Assembly: GCF_022288725.1 (NCBI RefSeq) | Contig: NZ_JAKNTA010000005.1 | Location: forward strand, 285,658 to 349,657 | DNA from: Kitasatospora sp. A2-31 | GTDB lineage: Bacteria > Actinomycetota > Actinomycetes > Streptomycetales > Streptomycetaceae | Direction of reading: 5' to 3' | DNA length: 64,000 bases | Part shown: piece after piece, positions 15,750-24,377 of the stretch | Position numbering within the stretch: the stretch's first letter is position 1 | Layout of the letters: every line of letters starts with the position of its first letter | Translations under genes and position numbers: made by a program | Notes under the pieces: generated by a model | The model's database searches: none | What the model was told of the DNA's origin: nothing | Seen by the model: only the letters and a program-made list of their open reading frames with translations

Positions 15750-15939
15750 CGCCCCCGCCAACCCCTTCGACGGCGACGGCGACTTCCTCGCCCTCGTGAA
15801 CGACCAGGGCCAGCACTCGCTCTGGCCGGCCTTCGCCGCCGTCCCGGCCGGCTGGACCGCCGCCCACGGGCCCTGCCCGCGCGCCGAGGCACTGGACTGG
15901 ATCACCGCCCACTGGACCGACCTGTGCCCGGTACGGTGA
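15742..15939 (+). CDS. mbtH: MbtH-like NRPS partner protein
   Basis: A 65-residue protein with the MbtH-family signature GQHSLWP followed by VPAGW and a C-terminal DWITAHWTDLCP. These small proteins bind adenylation domains and are needed for their folding or activity. Its start overlaps the NRPS stop by 8 bases (ATGAGTGA), so it is translated with the synthetase. The usual N-E-x-G-Q-H-S loop reads NDQGQHS here. Confidence 0.95.
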
Positions 15940-17354
15940 CCGGCGCCGCAGCCCCGGCCCCCGCGGCGCGCCCCCGGTTCGCCGGGCGCGTCGCGGTGGT
16001 GGTCGTCTACACGGCCGCGATGTGCATGAGCGGCCTGGACTCCACGATCGTCAACCCCGCGCTGTTCACCATCGCCGAGGACTTCGGCCGACCGGTCTCC
16101 GCCGCCAACGCGGTGGAGACCGCCTTCCTGGTCGGCCTCGCCCTCGCGCTGCCGGCGGCCGGCCGGCTCGGCGACCGGTACGGCGTCAAGCGGGTCTTCC
16201 TCGCCGCGCTGGCCGGCTTCACGCTCGCCTCCGCGCTCTGCGCCGCCGCGCCCGGCCTCGGCGCGCTCTGCGCCGCCCGGGCCGTCCAGGGCGTCGCCGG
16301 CGGGCTGCTCACCCCGGTCGGGATGACGCTGCTCTTCCGCGCCTTCGCACCGCACGAGCGCGCCGGGCTGGGCAAGGTGCTGATCGTGCCGACCGCGCTC
16401 ATGCCCGCCCTCGGGCCGCCGCTCGGCGGCTTCCTCACCGAACACCTCTCCTGGCACTGGCTCTTCCTGGTGAACGTGCCGATCGGCGCGGCCGCCGTCC
16501 TCACCGGCCTGCTCGGCCTGCCCGCGGGGGAGGAGGAGCGGGCCGGCCGCTTCGACACCGCCGGCTTCCTGCTCGCCACCCCGGGCCTCGCCCTGCTCAC
16601 CTACGCGCTCGGCTTCGGCCCGGCACGCGGCTGGTCCTCCCCGGCCGTCGCGACCGCCGGGGTGATCGGCCTGCTGCTGCTCGGCGCCGCAGTCCGGCAC
16701 CAACTGCGCACCGAAGAGCCGCTGGTCGACCTCCGGCTGCTCGCCGACCGGGTCTTCGGTGCGGCCACCTGGCTCGCCCTGCTGACCTCGGCCGGACTGA
16801 TGGGCGCATTGTTCGTCTTCCCGCTGCTCCACCAGGCGGCCCTCGGCGGCTCCGCCCTGGACGCCGGGCTGAGCGTCTTCCCGGAGGCGATCGGCCTGAT
16901 GGCCGCCTCCCAGGTGGTGGACCGCCTGCTGCCCCGGACCGGCCCGCGCCGGCTCGCGGTACCGGCGCTGCTCCTCGCCGCCCTCGTGCTGGCGGTGCTC
17001 GCCGCGCCCGGCGTCGGCGGGAACGCCTGGGCGGTCCGGGCGCTGATGTTCGGCATCGGGTTGATCCTCGGCACCGCGGTGCTCACCCTGCAGATCGCGG
17101 GCTTCGCCGAGGTGGCGCCGCCCGCGATGGGCCGGGCGATGGGCCTCTTCACCATCGTCCGCACCCTGGGCGGAGCCCTCGGCATAGCCGCCACGGCCGC
17201 CCTGGTCGGCGTTCTGGCCGAGGATGGCACCCACGCGGCCGAGCCCGGCCCCTACCGGGCGGCGCTGCTGCTGACGGCGGTGCTGGTCGCCGCCGGCACG
17301 CTGGTCGCGGCCCGCCTCCCCCGCGAGGCCCCGGGCCCGCCGCCGATGGACTAG
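15936..17354 (+). CDS. MFS exporter of the 14-helix (DHA2/EmrB) type, likely siderophore export
   Basis: About 472 residues with roughly 14 hydrophobic segments. It has the motif GRLGDRYGVKRVF after helix 2 and the DSTIVNPAL segment in helix 1 that marks DHA2 drug/proton antiporters. The GTG at 15936 overlaps the mbtH stop by GTGA; an in-frame GTG 12 bases upstream is the alternative. As the last gene of the NRPS operon it probably exports the finished catechol siderophore, the role EntS plays for enterobactin. A strong hairpin follows 34 bp after the stop. Confidence 0.88.
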   Translation: MTGAAAPAPAARPRFAGRVAVVVVYTAAMCMSGLDSTIVNPALFTIAEDFGRPVSAANAVETAFLVGLALALPAAGRLGDRYGVKRVFLAALAGFTLASALCAAAPGLGALCAARAVQGVAGGLLTPVGMTLLFRAFAPHERAGLGKVLIVPTALMPALGPPLGGFLTEHLSWHWLFLVNVPIGAAAVLTGLLGLPAGEEERAGRFDTAGFLLATPGLALLTYALGFGPARGWSSPAVATAGVIGLLLLGAAVRHQLRTEEPLVDLRLLADRVFGAATWLALLTSAGLMGALFVFPLLHQAALGGSALDAGLSVFPEAIGLMAASQVVDRLLPRTGPRRLAVPALLLAALVLAVLAAPGVGGNAWAVRALMFGIGLILGTAVLTLQIAGFAEVAPPAMGRAMGLFTIVRTLGGALGIAATAALVGVLAEDGTHAAEPGPYRAALLLTAVLVAAGTLVAARLPREAPGPPPMD

Positions 17355-17387
17355 CCCGGACCGGCGCCGGGGCTTCCCAGGACGCGC

Positions 17388-17422
17388 GCGAGCCCGCCCC
17401 GAACCTCACGGGGCGGGCTCGC
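17388..17422 (+). terminator. Hairpin terminator after the siderophore operon
   Basis: A perfect 13-bp stem (GCGAGCCCGCCCC with its complement) encloses a 9-base loop and is followed by GGCGGTTT. It marks the end of the NRPS-mbtH-exporter transcript. Confidence 0.8.
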
Positions 17423-18118
17423 GGCGGTTTCCCGCCCGGCGTTTCCCGGGGCCGCCGCGTTTCCCCGGGATGCCGTCGGTTGCTTTCGGATGCCGTGAGG
17501 AGTTTCCGAGCCCCCGGTCGGCCGAGCAGTGGCCGAGCAGCAACGAATAATTCGCGGCCGTGGACGAATTCCTTCATAGAACAGAAGTGCGGAATATGAT
17601 ATGACGTTCGCTATTTCCGATGGATTTCCGGTGTCCGGGCGGGTGAACGCCGAGCGGCGGAATCCCGGCCTCCGCCGGGCGTGCGCCGGAGCCCGCCACG
17701 GGAGTTCCGGTCCGGCCGTCGCGGCTCGGTCCGGGCCGTAGCCGCACCGTCGTCGCAGGTGGAGGCGGTGTGGACCGATCGGCCGGCCACAGCGGGGCGG
17801 TCGCCCGGGGCGGCGCGCACGCGCCGCCCCGGCCCGCCCGCGCCATGCGGTGGCGCACCGTCCCGCGCCCGGCTCACGGGTCCGATCGGGGCGCGAACCG
17901 GTGCGCGGAATCGTTCCGTCGTAGGGAAAGTGCGCCGTTGCCGAGGGATCCTCTGTGGCTTCACCATTCTGATGGTCGGATCGCCATACGGCACTTCCAC
18001 ACCGTGGCTTTCGGCCGGCACTTCCGCGACGCCGGGCGCGATGGACACCGGCTCTCCACCATCACCAGCATTCTCCGCCGTCCCGCCTGCGCAGATCCCT
18101 GCACCGAGGAGGGTTCCG
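17423..18118. other. Non-coding upstream region of the lanthipeptide locus
   Basis: About 700 bp with no convincing gene. A stretch around 17540-17640 is clearly richer in A/T than anything nearby (it includes AATATGATATGACG) and is the best candidate for the lanKC promoter or an insulator. Open frames on both strands here lack ribosome sites and family resemblance. The frame of the next gene stays open upstream, but the homologous start lies at 18119. Confidence 0.5.
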
Positions 18119-20770
18119 TTGGACAACCGGTACGAGGCCTACGCCTACGCCGACCCGCTCTTCTACGACTCGCCCCGGCGCTGGGGAGCGCACGAGGAGT
18201 TCGCCGCCGTCACCCGGCCGTTGCCCGAGGGCTGGGAGCGCAGCGAGCTGGAGATGTGGTCCGTCGTGCGTCCCACCGGCGTCCGGATCCCCGACCAGGG
18301 CTGGAAGATCCACGTCTCCTCGTGCGTCGAGACCGCGGAGGAGGTGCTGGAGACCGTCCACTCCTACTGCCTGGGCGAGCGCATCACCTTCAAGTTCCTG
18401 CGCGGGCTGCCGATCCTCCAGGTGCAGAACTCCAAGTACGCGCCCCGCGGCTCCAGTGGCAAGTTCTGCACGCTCTACCCGGTGGACGACGGGGAACTGG
18501 AGCGATGTCTCCACGGGCTCGGCCGACTGCTGGCCGGCCGCAAGGGTCCCTACATCCTCAGCGACCTGCGCTGGGCCGACGGGCCGCTCTACCTCCGGTA
18601 CGGCGGTTTCGCCGAGCGCTACTGCCGCAACGAGCAGGGGGAGCGGGTGCTCGCCCTGACCGGGCCCGACGGACGGCTCGTCCCGGACGTCCGGGGTGCC
18701 GGCTTCGCCGTCCCGCCCTGGGCTCCGGTCCCGGACTGCATCGCGCCGGCCGTGGCCGAGCGCGCGGCCCAGCAGGACACCGGGCTGCCCTACACGGTGG
18801 AGCGGGTCCTGCACTTCTCCAACGCCGGCGGCGTCTACCTGGCCCGCGACGGCGTGGACCGGCCGCCCGTGGTGCTGAAGGAGGCCCGGCCGTTCGCCGG
18901 CCTGGACCAGCGCGGCGTCGACGCGGTGACCCGGCTGCGGAACGAGCACGGCATCCTCGCCCGGCTGGCCGGCGTGCCCGGCGTGCCCGCCGAGCACGGA
19001 CTGCTGACCGCCTGGGAGCACGAGTTCCTGGTCCAGGAGTACGTGGAGGGACAGTCCCTCAGCGAGTGGCTGACGGCCCGCTACCCGTTGATCCACCCCG
19101 GCACCGACGAGGAGGCCGTCGCCGAGTACACCCGCGACGCCCTCGCGGTCGTCGAGCAGGTGGAGCGGGCCCTGGCGGGGATCCACGCCCGCGGCGTGGT
19201 CTTCGGTGACCTCCACCCGCGCAACCTGATCATCCGGCCGGACGGCGAGCTCAGCTTCATCGACTTCGAACTCGCCAGCACCCTCGACGCCTTCCTCCGG
19301 CCCGCGCTGGGAGCCGCGGGATTCACCGCGCCGCCCGGCTACACCGGGGCGGACATCGACCGGTACGGGCTGGCGGCGCTCCGCCTCTGGCTCTTCTTCC
19401 CGCTGGCCCAGCTGACCGCCCTCGACCCGGGCAAGGCCGCGCAGCTCGCGGACGCCGTCGAACGCCGCTTCCCGGTCCCGGCCGGCTACGCCGACGACAT
19501 CCGCCGCTACCTCGGCTCCGCGCCCTCCGACGGCCGGACGCCGCGTCCCGAACTCGACCTGGGCCGCGCCGAGACCAGGGCGTTGCTGGAGGCGCCGGTC
19601 GCCGACTGGCCGGCGATCCGCGACTCGCTCGCCGCCGGCATCGCCGCGACGGCCACCCCCGACCGCACCGACCGGCTCTTCCCGGGCGACGTCGCCCAGT
19701 TCACCCAGGGCGGGCTCGGCCTGGCCCACGGTGCGGCCGGCGTGCTCTACGCCCTGCACGCCACCGGTGCCGCCGTCGACCCCGGCCACGTCCGCTGGCT
19801 GGCCGGCGCCGCCCGCGGCCGCACCCTCCCGCCCGGTCTCTACCACGGCGGCCACGGCGTGGCCTACGTCCTGGACCTGCTGGGCGAGCGCGAGCAGGCG
19901 GTGGAGCTCCTGCACGGGCTCACCGCGGCGGCGACGGGGGCCGAACCGGGGGCGGGGCTGGCCGCCGGCGGTCCCGGCATCGCCCTCACGCTGCTCCACT
20001 TCGCCGTCGCCACCGGCGACGACCGGCTGCTGGAGGAGGCGCTCAGCCAGGCCAGGTCCGCCGCCGGGGCGTGGGAGAAGGCGGGGAACAGCGACCCCCG
20101 GCGCCGCGCCGGACTGCTGGCCGGCGCCTCGGGTGCCGCGCTCGCCTTGGTCCGGCTGCACGAGCACACCGGCGACCAAGCCCTGCTCGACCAGGCCGAG
20201 ACGCTGCTGGAACTGGACCTCGAACGGTGCGTCATGGTCGCCGACGGGACGCTCCAGGTGGTCGACGGCCGCCGGGTCCTGCCCTACATCGAGACCGGCA
20301 GCGCCGGGATCGGGCTGGCGCTGGACGCGCTGCTCGCCCACCGGCCGGACTCCGCCCTGGCGGACCGGGAGGCGCCGATCCGGCGCGCCGGCGAGCCCGA
20401 GTTCGTCATCCAGCCCGGCCTGTTCAACGGGCGGGCCGGACTGCTCGGCTACCTCGCGCTCACCCAGCGCCGCGCCGCCGGCGTCGCCCCGCCCGGCACC
20501 GGCGGTCCGGCGGCGGGTCCTGGCGCGGGGGAGGAGGGCGGTGCGACGCTGCTGGACCGGCAGCGCGCCCTGCTGGCCCTGCACCAGATCCCCTACCGGG
20601 GGTGGCTCGCCTTCCCCGGCGACCAGTTGCTGCGGCTCTCGACCGACCTCGCCACCGGCTCCGCCGGAGTGCTGCTGGCACTGGGCACGGCCCTCGCGGG
20701 CACCCCCTTCCTCCCGTTCACCGGGGCGCCCGGCACCGCACCGCCGCGCTCGCGCCCCACCCCCCGCTGA
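18119..20770 (+). CDS. lanKC: Class III lanthipeptide synthetase (RamC/AmfT-like LanKC)
   Basis: An 883-residue trifunctional enzyme that phosphorylates Ser/Thr in the precursor, eliminates phosphate and cyclises with Cys. The N-terminal lyase domain spans about 1-200. The kinase domain, about 215-500, has a glycine-rich NAGGVYLA at 235, catalytic GDLHPRN at 363 and DFE soon after. The cyclase-like domain runs from about 525 and has the G-rich helices of LanC but no visible zinc Cys-Cys-His ligands, which defines class III. The TTG at 18119 is chosen because GAGGAGGG precedes it by 5 bases and the resulting start, DNRYEAYAYADPLFYDS, begins like RamC. The precursor gene follows. Expected role: making a SapB-like surfactant or morphogen. 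Confidence 0.93.
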   Translation: MDNRYEAYAYADPLFYDSPRRWGAHEEFAAVTRPLPEGWERSELEMWSVVRPTGVRIPDQGWKIHVSSCVETAEEVLETVHSYCLGERITFKFLRGLPILQVQNSKYAPRGSSGKFCTLYPVDDGELERCLHGLGRLLAGRKGPYILSDLRWADGPLYLRYGGFAERYCRNEQGERVLALTGPDGRLVPDVRGAGFAVPPWAPVPDCIAPAVAERAAQQDTGLPYTVERVLHFSNAGGVYLARDGVDRPPVVLKEARPFAGLDQRGVDAVTRLRNEHGILARLAGVPGVPAEHGLLTAWEHEFLVQEYVEGQSLSEWLTARYPLIHPGTDEEAVAEYTRDALAVVEQVERALAGIHARGVVFGDLHPRNLIIRPDGELSFIDFELASTLDAFLRPALGAAGFTAPPGYTGADIDRYGLAALRLWLFFPLAQLTALDPGKAAQLADAVERRFPVPAGYADDIRRYLGSAPSDGRTPRPELDLGRAETRALLEAPVADWPAIRDSLAAGIAATATPDRTDRLFPGDVAQFTQGGLGLAHGAAGVLYALHATGAAVDPGHVRWLAGAARGRTLPPGLYHGGHGVAYVLDLLGEREQAVELLHGLTAAATGAEPGAGLAAGGPGIALTLLHFAVATGDDRLLEEALSQARSAAGAWEKAGNSDPRRRAGLLAGASGAALALVRLHEHTGDQALLDQAETLLELDLERCVMVADGTLQVVDGRRVLPYIETGSAGIGLALDALLAHRPDSALADREAPIRRAGEPEFVIQPGLFNGRAGLLGYLALTQRRAAGVAPPGTGGPAAGPGAGEEGGATLLDRQRALLALHQIPYRGWLAFPGDQLLRLSTDLATGSAGVLLALGTALAGTPFLPFTGAPGTAPPRSRPTPR

Positions 20771-20812
20771 CGGGCCGCCCGGCCCGTCCCCCAGGGCGCG
20801 ACTGCCGCGCCC
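20770..20812 (+). terminator. Two small hairpins between lanKC and the precursor
   Basis: ACGGGCCG/CGGCCCGT (8 bp, 2-base loop) starts at the lanKC stop. GGGCGCG/CGCGCCC (7 bp, 5-base loop) follows at 20794-20812. No T-run. They may act as processing or stability elements that raise the level of the short precursor message, as is common in class III loci. Confidence 0.45.
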
Positions 20813-20866
20813 CCAGGCTCCCGGCCGCCCGGCCGGGTGATTCACCGCACAGTGAAGGAGAACGTC

Positions 20867-21004
20867 ATGGCGATCCTCGACCTCCAGACCATGGAGCTGC
20901 CCGAGACCGAGGCGGCCCCGATCGACGACACCCTCGCGAGCACCAGCTCGCTGAGCGTGCTCAACTGCGGCACCAGCACGGTCAGCACGCTCCTCTGCCT
21001 CTGA
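20867..21004 (+). CDS. lanS: Class III lanthipeptide precursor (RamS/AmfS-like)
   Basis: A 45-residue precursor, too short for routine ORF listing. The leader begins MAILDLQTMELPE, carrying the ILDLQ helix that class III synthetases recognise. The core, from about residue 24, contains two S-x2-S-x3-C motifs: S27/S30/C34 and S37/S40/C44. Each can form a labionin, or a lanthionine plus dehydroalanine. The same spacing occurs in RamS of S. coelicolor (SapB), from memory. The start ATG has a strong GAAGGAG site. No separate maturation protease is visible. Product expected: an amphiphilic two-ring peptide. Confidence 0.93.
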   Translation: MAILDLQTMELPETEAAPIDDTLASTSSLSVLNCGTSTVSTLLCL

Positions 21005-21007
21005 GCC

Positions 21008-21036
21008 GTACCCCCGCCCGTAGGGCGGGGTAGTAC
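21008..21036 (+). terminator. Hairpin directly after the precursor
   Basis: CCCCGCCC/GGGCGGGG with a 3-base loop, extended by a GTAC/GTAC pair after a short bulge. It starts a few bases after the stop codon and probably stabilises or ends the short precursor transcript. Confidence 0.6.
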
Positions 21037-21076
21037 GGCGGGGCCGGCCCGGTGATCTCCGGGCACCTGGCCGGTC

Positions 21077-21109
21077 ACCGGGCCGCAGCGGTCTCCGCTG
21101 CGGCCCGGT
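21077..21109 (+). terminator. Strong 15-bp hairpin between precursor and exporter
   Basis: ACCGGGCCGCAGCGG pairs perfectly with CCGCTGCGGCCCGGT around a TCT loop. It should limit readthrough into the ABC exporter, making precursor message more abundant than transporter message. The 359-bp gap (21005-21363) otherwise holds only a short tandem repeat. Confidence 0.75.
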
Positions 21110-21193
21110 CCGTGGTCGGGCCCGGCTCGGGGCGACGGGGTTCCGGTGCGGCGCCCGCCGGGGGTCCCGGGAGCCGTCCGCCGCACCGCCCCG

Positions 21194-21231
21194 CCCGTGT
21201 CCGCCGAGCCAACCCGTGTCCGCCGAGCCAA
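21194..21231. repeat. Tandem 19-bp repeat
   Basis: CCCGTGTCCGCCGAGCCAA occurs twice head to tail, then a partial third copy (CCCGTGTCCGC) follows. It lies in the untranslated gap before the exporter. Function unknown; likely slippage-prone. Confidence 0.8.
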
Positions 21232-21363
21232 CCCGTGTCCGCTCGCCCGCACCCCGCCGTGTCCGCCCGCCCGTCCTCGCCGGACCGGCCGTCCTCGCAG
21301 ACCGGCCCGGCCGCCCTACCGACCGGCCGCAGCGTCACACCGGCCCCAGCAGAGAGGCAATCC

Positions 21364-23136
21364 GTGGCCGACCAGCCCCCCAACGCCGACACCCCCGTGC
21401 CGCCCCCGGTCCGGCTGCGCCGTGAACTCGCCGCCCAGCCCGTCCGGCTCGTCGTCGCCCTGCTGCTCGCCGTGGCCGCCACTGCCGCCGGTCTCGCGCT
21501 CCCGCTGCTGGTGCAGAAGATCGTCGGCGACTTCTCCGCCCACCGCTCGCTCGCCCCCGGCCTGCTGATGATGGCCGGTGCCGCCGTCGGCGGGGCACTG
21601 GCCCAGGCCCTCTCCGGCTTCCAACTCGCCCGGATCGGCGAGCGGATGACCTACCGCCTGCGGGTCGGCATCATGGCGCATGCGCTGCGGCTGCCGCTGC
21701 CCGTGGTGCGGGCCCGCGGCACCGGCGACCTCGCCGCCCGGGTCACCTCCGACGCGCAACTGCTGCGGCAGGTCGTCGAGGTGGCGACCCAGCTGCCGCT
21801 CGCCGCGCTCAGCGTCCTGGCGACCCTCGGCGTGATGGTCTGGATCGACTGGGTGCTCACCGCCGTCACCGTGGCCGCGCTCGCCGTGCTGACGGTCCTG
21901 GTGCTGCTGATCATGCGCCGGATGAGGGCCAACGTGAGCGGTCAGCAGGACGCGGTCGGCCGGATCGCCCAGCGCTTCACCGCCAACCTCGAAGCGCTCA
22001 CCACCATCAAGGCGTACCGGGCCGAACCGGTGGCCGACCGGGCCCTGGCCGAGGACGCCGAGGAGCTGCGCGCCGTCTCCCTGACCGGGGCCCGCCTCGG
22101 CGCGCTGGTGCCCGCGGTGCTGACCCTCGGCAACCAGTTCGCGATGATCGCGGTGATCCTCACCGGCGGGGCCCGGATGGCGGCCGGCGACCTGGAGGTG
22201 GCGGCTTTCGCCGCGTTCCTGCTCTACCTGCTCCAGACCGTCCCGTCCGTGAACACGCTGGCCACCGGCTTCGGACGGCTCCAGGCCGGCCTGGCGGCCC
22301 GGGACCGCTGCAACGAACTGCTCGCCCTGTCGCCGGAGGCCGACCCGGACGACGCCGACCGGACCGCCCCCGACCCGGCACCGGACGCCCCGGCCGTGGT
22401 CTTCCGTTCGGTCACCTACACCCACGGCGGGTCGCAGGACGCCGCCCTGCGCGCCGTCTCCTTCAGCGTCCCGCGCACCGGACTGACGGCGGTGGTCGGC
22501 CCCTCCGGGGCCGGGAAGACCACCGCGCTCTCGCTCATCGGCCGGTTCGTCCGGCCCTCCGCCGGCGCGATCAGCGTCCTCGGCCACGACGCCGGGAGCT
22601 GGCCGCTGGCCGCGCTGCGCGCCCGGATGGCCTACGTGGACCAGGCGTTCACCCTGCTGGAGGCCACCGCACGGGAGAACCTGCAGCTCGGCCGGGTCGG
22701 CGCCGCCACCGACGGCGAGCTGGCCGAGGCGCTGGCGGCCGTCGGCCTGACCGAGGACGTCGCCCGCCTCCCGCAGGGCCTGGACACCGTACTGGGCCGC
22801 GAGTCGGACCTCTCCGGCGGCCAGCGGCAGCGGATGGCGCTGGCCCGGGCGCTGCTCGCCGACGCCGACATCGTCCTGCTGGACGAGCCCACCAGCCAGC
22901 TGGACGGCCTCAACGAACTGCGCTTCCGCGAGATCGTGGAGCGGCTGGCCCGCCACCGGGCCGTGGTCGTGGTCGCCCACCGGCTCACCACGGTCCAGCG
23001 GGCCGACCACGTGATCATGATGAACCGCGGGACCGTCGTCGACGCCGCCGACCACCCCACCCTGCTGACCCGCTGCCTCCCGTACCGGGAGCTGGTGGCC
23101 AGCCAGGCCGGACCGTCGCTGCTCGGCGGCCGGTGA
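21364..23136 (+). CDS. ABC exporter (membrane and ATPase domains fused) of the lanthipeptide locus
   Basis: A 590-residue half-transporter. About six membrane helices occupy residues 25-310. The ATPase domain runs from about 345 with Walker A GPSGAGKTT, signature LSGGQRQR, Walker B IVLLDEP and an H-loop VVAHR. The GTG start has an AGAGG site nearby. RamA and RamB of the SapB locus are two such proteins. Here there is one, so it probably works as a homodimer. The most likely cargo is the modified peptide or its leader-bearing form. Confidence 0.9.
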   Translation: MADQPPNADTPVPPPVRLRRELAAQPVRLVVALLLAVAATAAGLALPLLVQKIVGDFSAHRSLAPGLLMMAGAAVGGALAQALSGFQLARIGERMTYRLRVGIMAHALRLPLPVVRARGTGDLAARVTSDAQLLRQVVEVATQLPLAALSVLATLGVMVWIDWVLTAVTVAALAVLTVLVLLIMRRMRANVSGQQDAVGRIAQRFTANLEALTTIKAYRAEPVADRALAEDAEELRAVSLTGARLGALVPAVLTLGNQFAMIAVILTGGARMAAGDLEVAAFAAFLLYLLQTVPSVNTLATGFGRLQAGLAARDRCNELLALSPEADPDDADRTAPDPAPDAPAVVFRSVTYTHGGSQDAALRAVSFSVPRTGLTAVVGPSGAGKTTALSLIGRFVRPSAGAISVLGHDAGSWPLAALRARMAYVDQAFTLLEATARENLQLGRVGAATDGELAEALAAVGLTEDVARLPQGLDTVLGRESDLSGGQRQRMALARALLADADIVLLDEPTSQLDGLNELRFREIVERLARHRAVVVVAHRLTTVQRADHVIMMNRGTVVDAADHPTLLTRCLPYRELVASQAGPSLLGGR

Positions 23137-23164
23137 CGGAACCGGGGCCGGCGCCGCCCGGCGG

Positions 23165-23287
23165 GCCGCCCGGATCGCGCCGACCGTGGTCGCCCTGCGG
23201 GCGATGGCCTCCGAGGTGGTCGCCGCCGAGCTGGGCCGCCTCGACTCCCGGCTGCCCGGCGTGGACGACCGCTCCCGCGCCGGCCGG
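23165..23287 (+). pseudogene. Fragment resembling the C-terminal region of glutamyl-tRNA reductase (hemA)
   Basis: In one forward frame (the codon at 23174 is ATC) the translation includes IAPTVVALRAMASEVV and then AELGRLDSRLPGVDD. From memory this closely resembles the dimerisation-domain segment of streptomycete HemA. There is no start or ribosome site, and no upstream or downstream part of HemA. The frame runs out into the convergent GNAT gene. It is thus probably a relic of a duplicated or recombined hemA. Family recognition is by eye. Confidence 0.6.
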
Positions 23288-23294
23288 TGCCGGG

Positions 23295-24242
23295 TCAGAG
23301 CTGCTTCACCAGCCGGTGGTGTCCCGGCCCCCAGCGGTACCCCAGGGCCGAGTTGACCGCGACCATCGGCGTGTTGCCGGCCTCGACCTCGGTGTGCGCG
23401 GTCCGCACGCCGTGGCCGGCGAGGCGGCGGGCCGCGTGCAGCTTGAGGCTCCGGGCGAGGCCGCGCCCCCGCCAGGGGCGCAGCACGCCGGTGTAGTCGA
23501 TGCGGCAGGTGCGCGGGTCGTCGGTGGCGCGGGCGGCGGTGACGCCGACGATCCGGCCCGCGCACTCGGCGGTGAACATCCAGTCCGGGCGGCACCCCTC
23601 GCCGGCCACCGCCTCCGCGTACCAGTGGTCGAAGTCGGGCAGCGCGTCGACGAAGCCCGGGTTGTCGCGCAGGGTCTCGCGGTAGAGCCGGTAGAGCTGG
23701 AGGGCCGGCTGCGGCGCGGAGGTGGTCGCGAGGGTGCCCAGGCGGATGCCGGGCGGGGGCACGGCCGGCGGGAGGGTGTCCAGCCGGGCCGAGGCGGTTC
23801 GGATGTGCGCGTCGATCCGGTGGCCGCGCGCGATCGCGAGGCGGAGCAGTTCCGGGTGGCCCTGGGCCAGTTCGCCCAGGAGCCGGCGGGCGCCCGCGCC
23901 GCGGGCCCAGCGCTCCAGCGCGTCCATCAGAGGGAGCAGGCGCTCGGGCGGCAGGCCCTTCGTGCCGACGACGAGCGAGGCGACGTCGCCGGGCGGCGTC
24001 CACGGCGCCCGCCAGGCGGTGGCGAAGGCGGCGAGCTCGCCGTCCGGGCCCGGCTCGACGAGGCGGATCCGCCCGAAGCCGGTGAGCAGTCCCTCGGGGC
24101 CGGCGAAGAGGCTTCCCGTGGGCGGCAGTTGAGCGTCCTTGGCGCGCAACTCCGCGGGCGTGACGGGCCTCGGCCCGGCGGCGGAGAGCAGCCGGGCCAG
24201 CGGCGGGTAGTCGACGGAGGGCTGGAACGGGCGGTGAGTCAC
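23295..24242 (-). CDS. GNAT-family N-acetyltransferase, two GNAT-like halves
   Basis: A 315-residue protein. The C-terminal half is a clear GNAT domain, with strand-loop-helix VLRPWRGRGLARSLKLHA binding acetyl-CoA and a terminal segment NSALGYRW. The N-terminal half looks like a second, degenerate GNAT fold without a recognisable Q/RxxGxG/A loop. Such tandem enzymes include mycothiol synthase relatives, but the substrate here is not evident. The GTG start lies inside a small inverted repeat just after a TATA-like element, and no ribosome site is seen, so the message may be leaderless. It converges on the lanthipeptide locus. Confidence 0.85.
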   Translation of the reverse strand: MTHRPFQPSVDYPPLARLLSAAGPRPVTPAELRAKDAQLPPTGSLFAGPEGLLTGFGRIRLVEPGPDGELAAFATAWRAPWTPPGDVASLVVGTKGLPPERLLPLMDALERWARGAGARRLLGELAQGHPELLRLAIARGHRIDAHIRTASARLDTLPPAVPPPGIRLGTLATTSAPQPALQLYRLYRETLRDNPGFVDALPDFDHWYAEAVAGEGCRPDWMFTAECAGRIVGVTAARATDDPRTCRIDYTGVLRPWRGRGLARSLKLHAARRLAGHGVRTAHTEVEAGNTPMVAVNSALGYRWGPGHHRLVKQL

Positions 24243-24255
24243 AATGTGACATTGT
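24241..24255. promoter_or_regulatory. Inverted repeat overlapping the GNAT promoter/start
   Basis: ACAATG-TGA-CATTGT overlaps the GTG start codon and abuts a TATACA element (minus strand), an A/T island in GC-rich DNA. It could be an operator over a leaderless promoter. Confidence 0.45.
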
Positions 24256-24377
24256 ATAAAGCCCCAGCGGGGGCCGCACGGGAATCGCCCTTCCGGTCGC
24301 CCCGGGTGCCCGGCCCCTCGGGGGGCCGCGGAACCGGACGGTTCGACCGGCCGCGGACCCCCGGGGGGTGGGCGCGG

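Noticed and set aside
17681..18118. An N-terminal extension of the lanthipeptide synthetase
   Set aside because: The frame is open, but the TTG at 18119 has an excellent ribosome site and starts exactly where RamC-type proteins begin.
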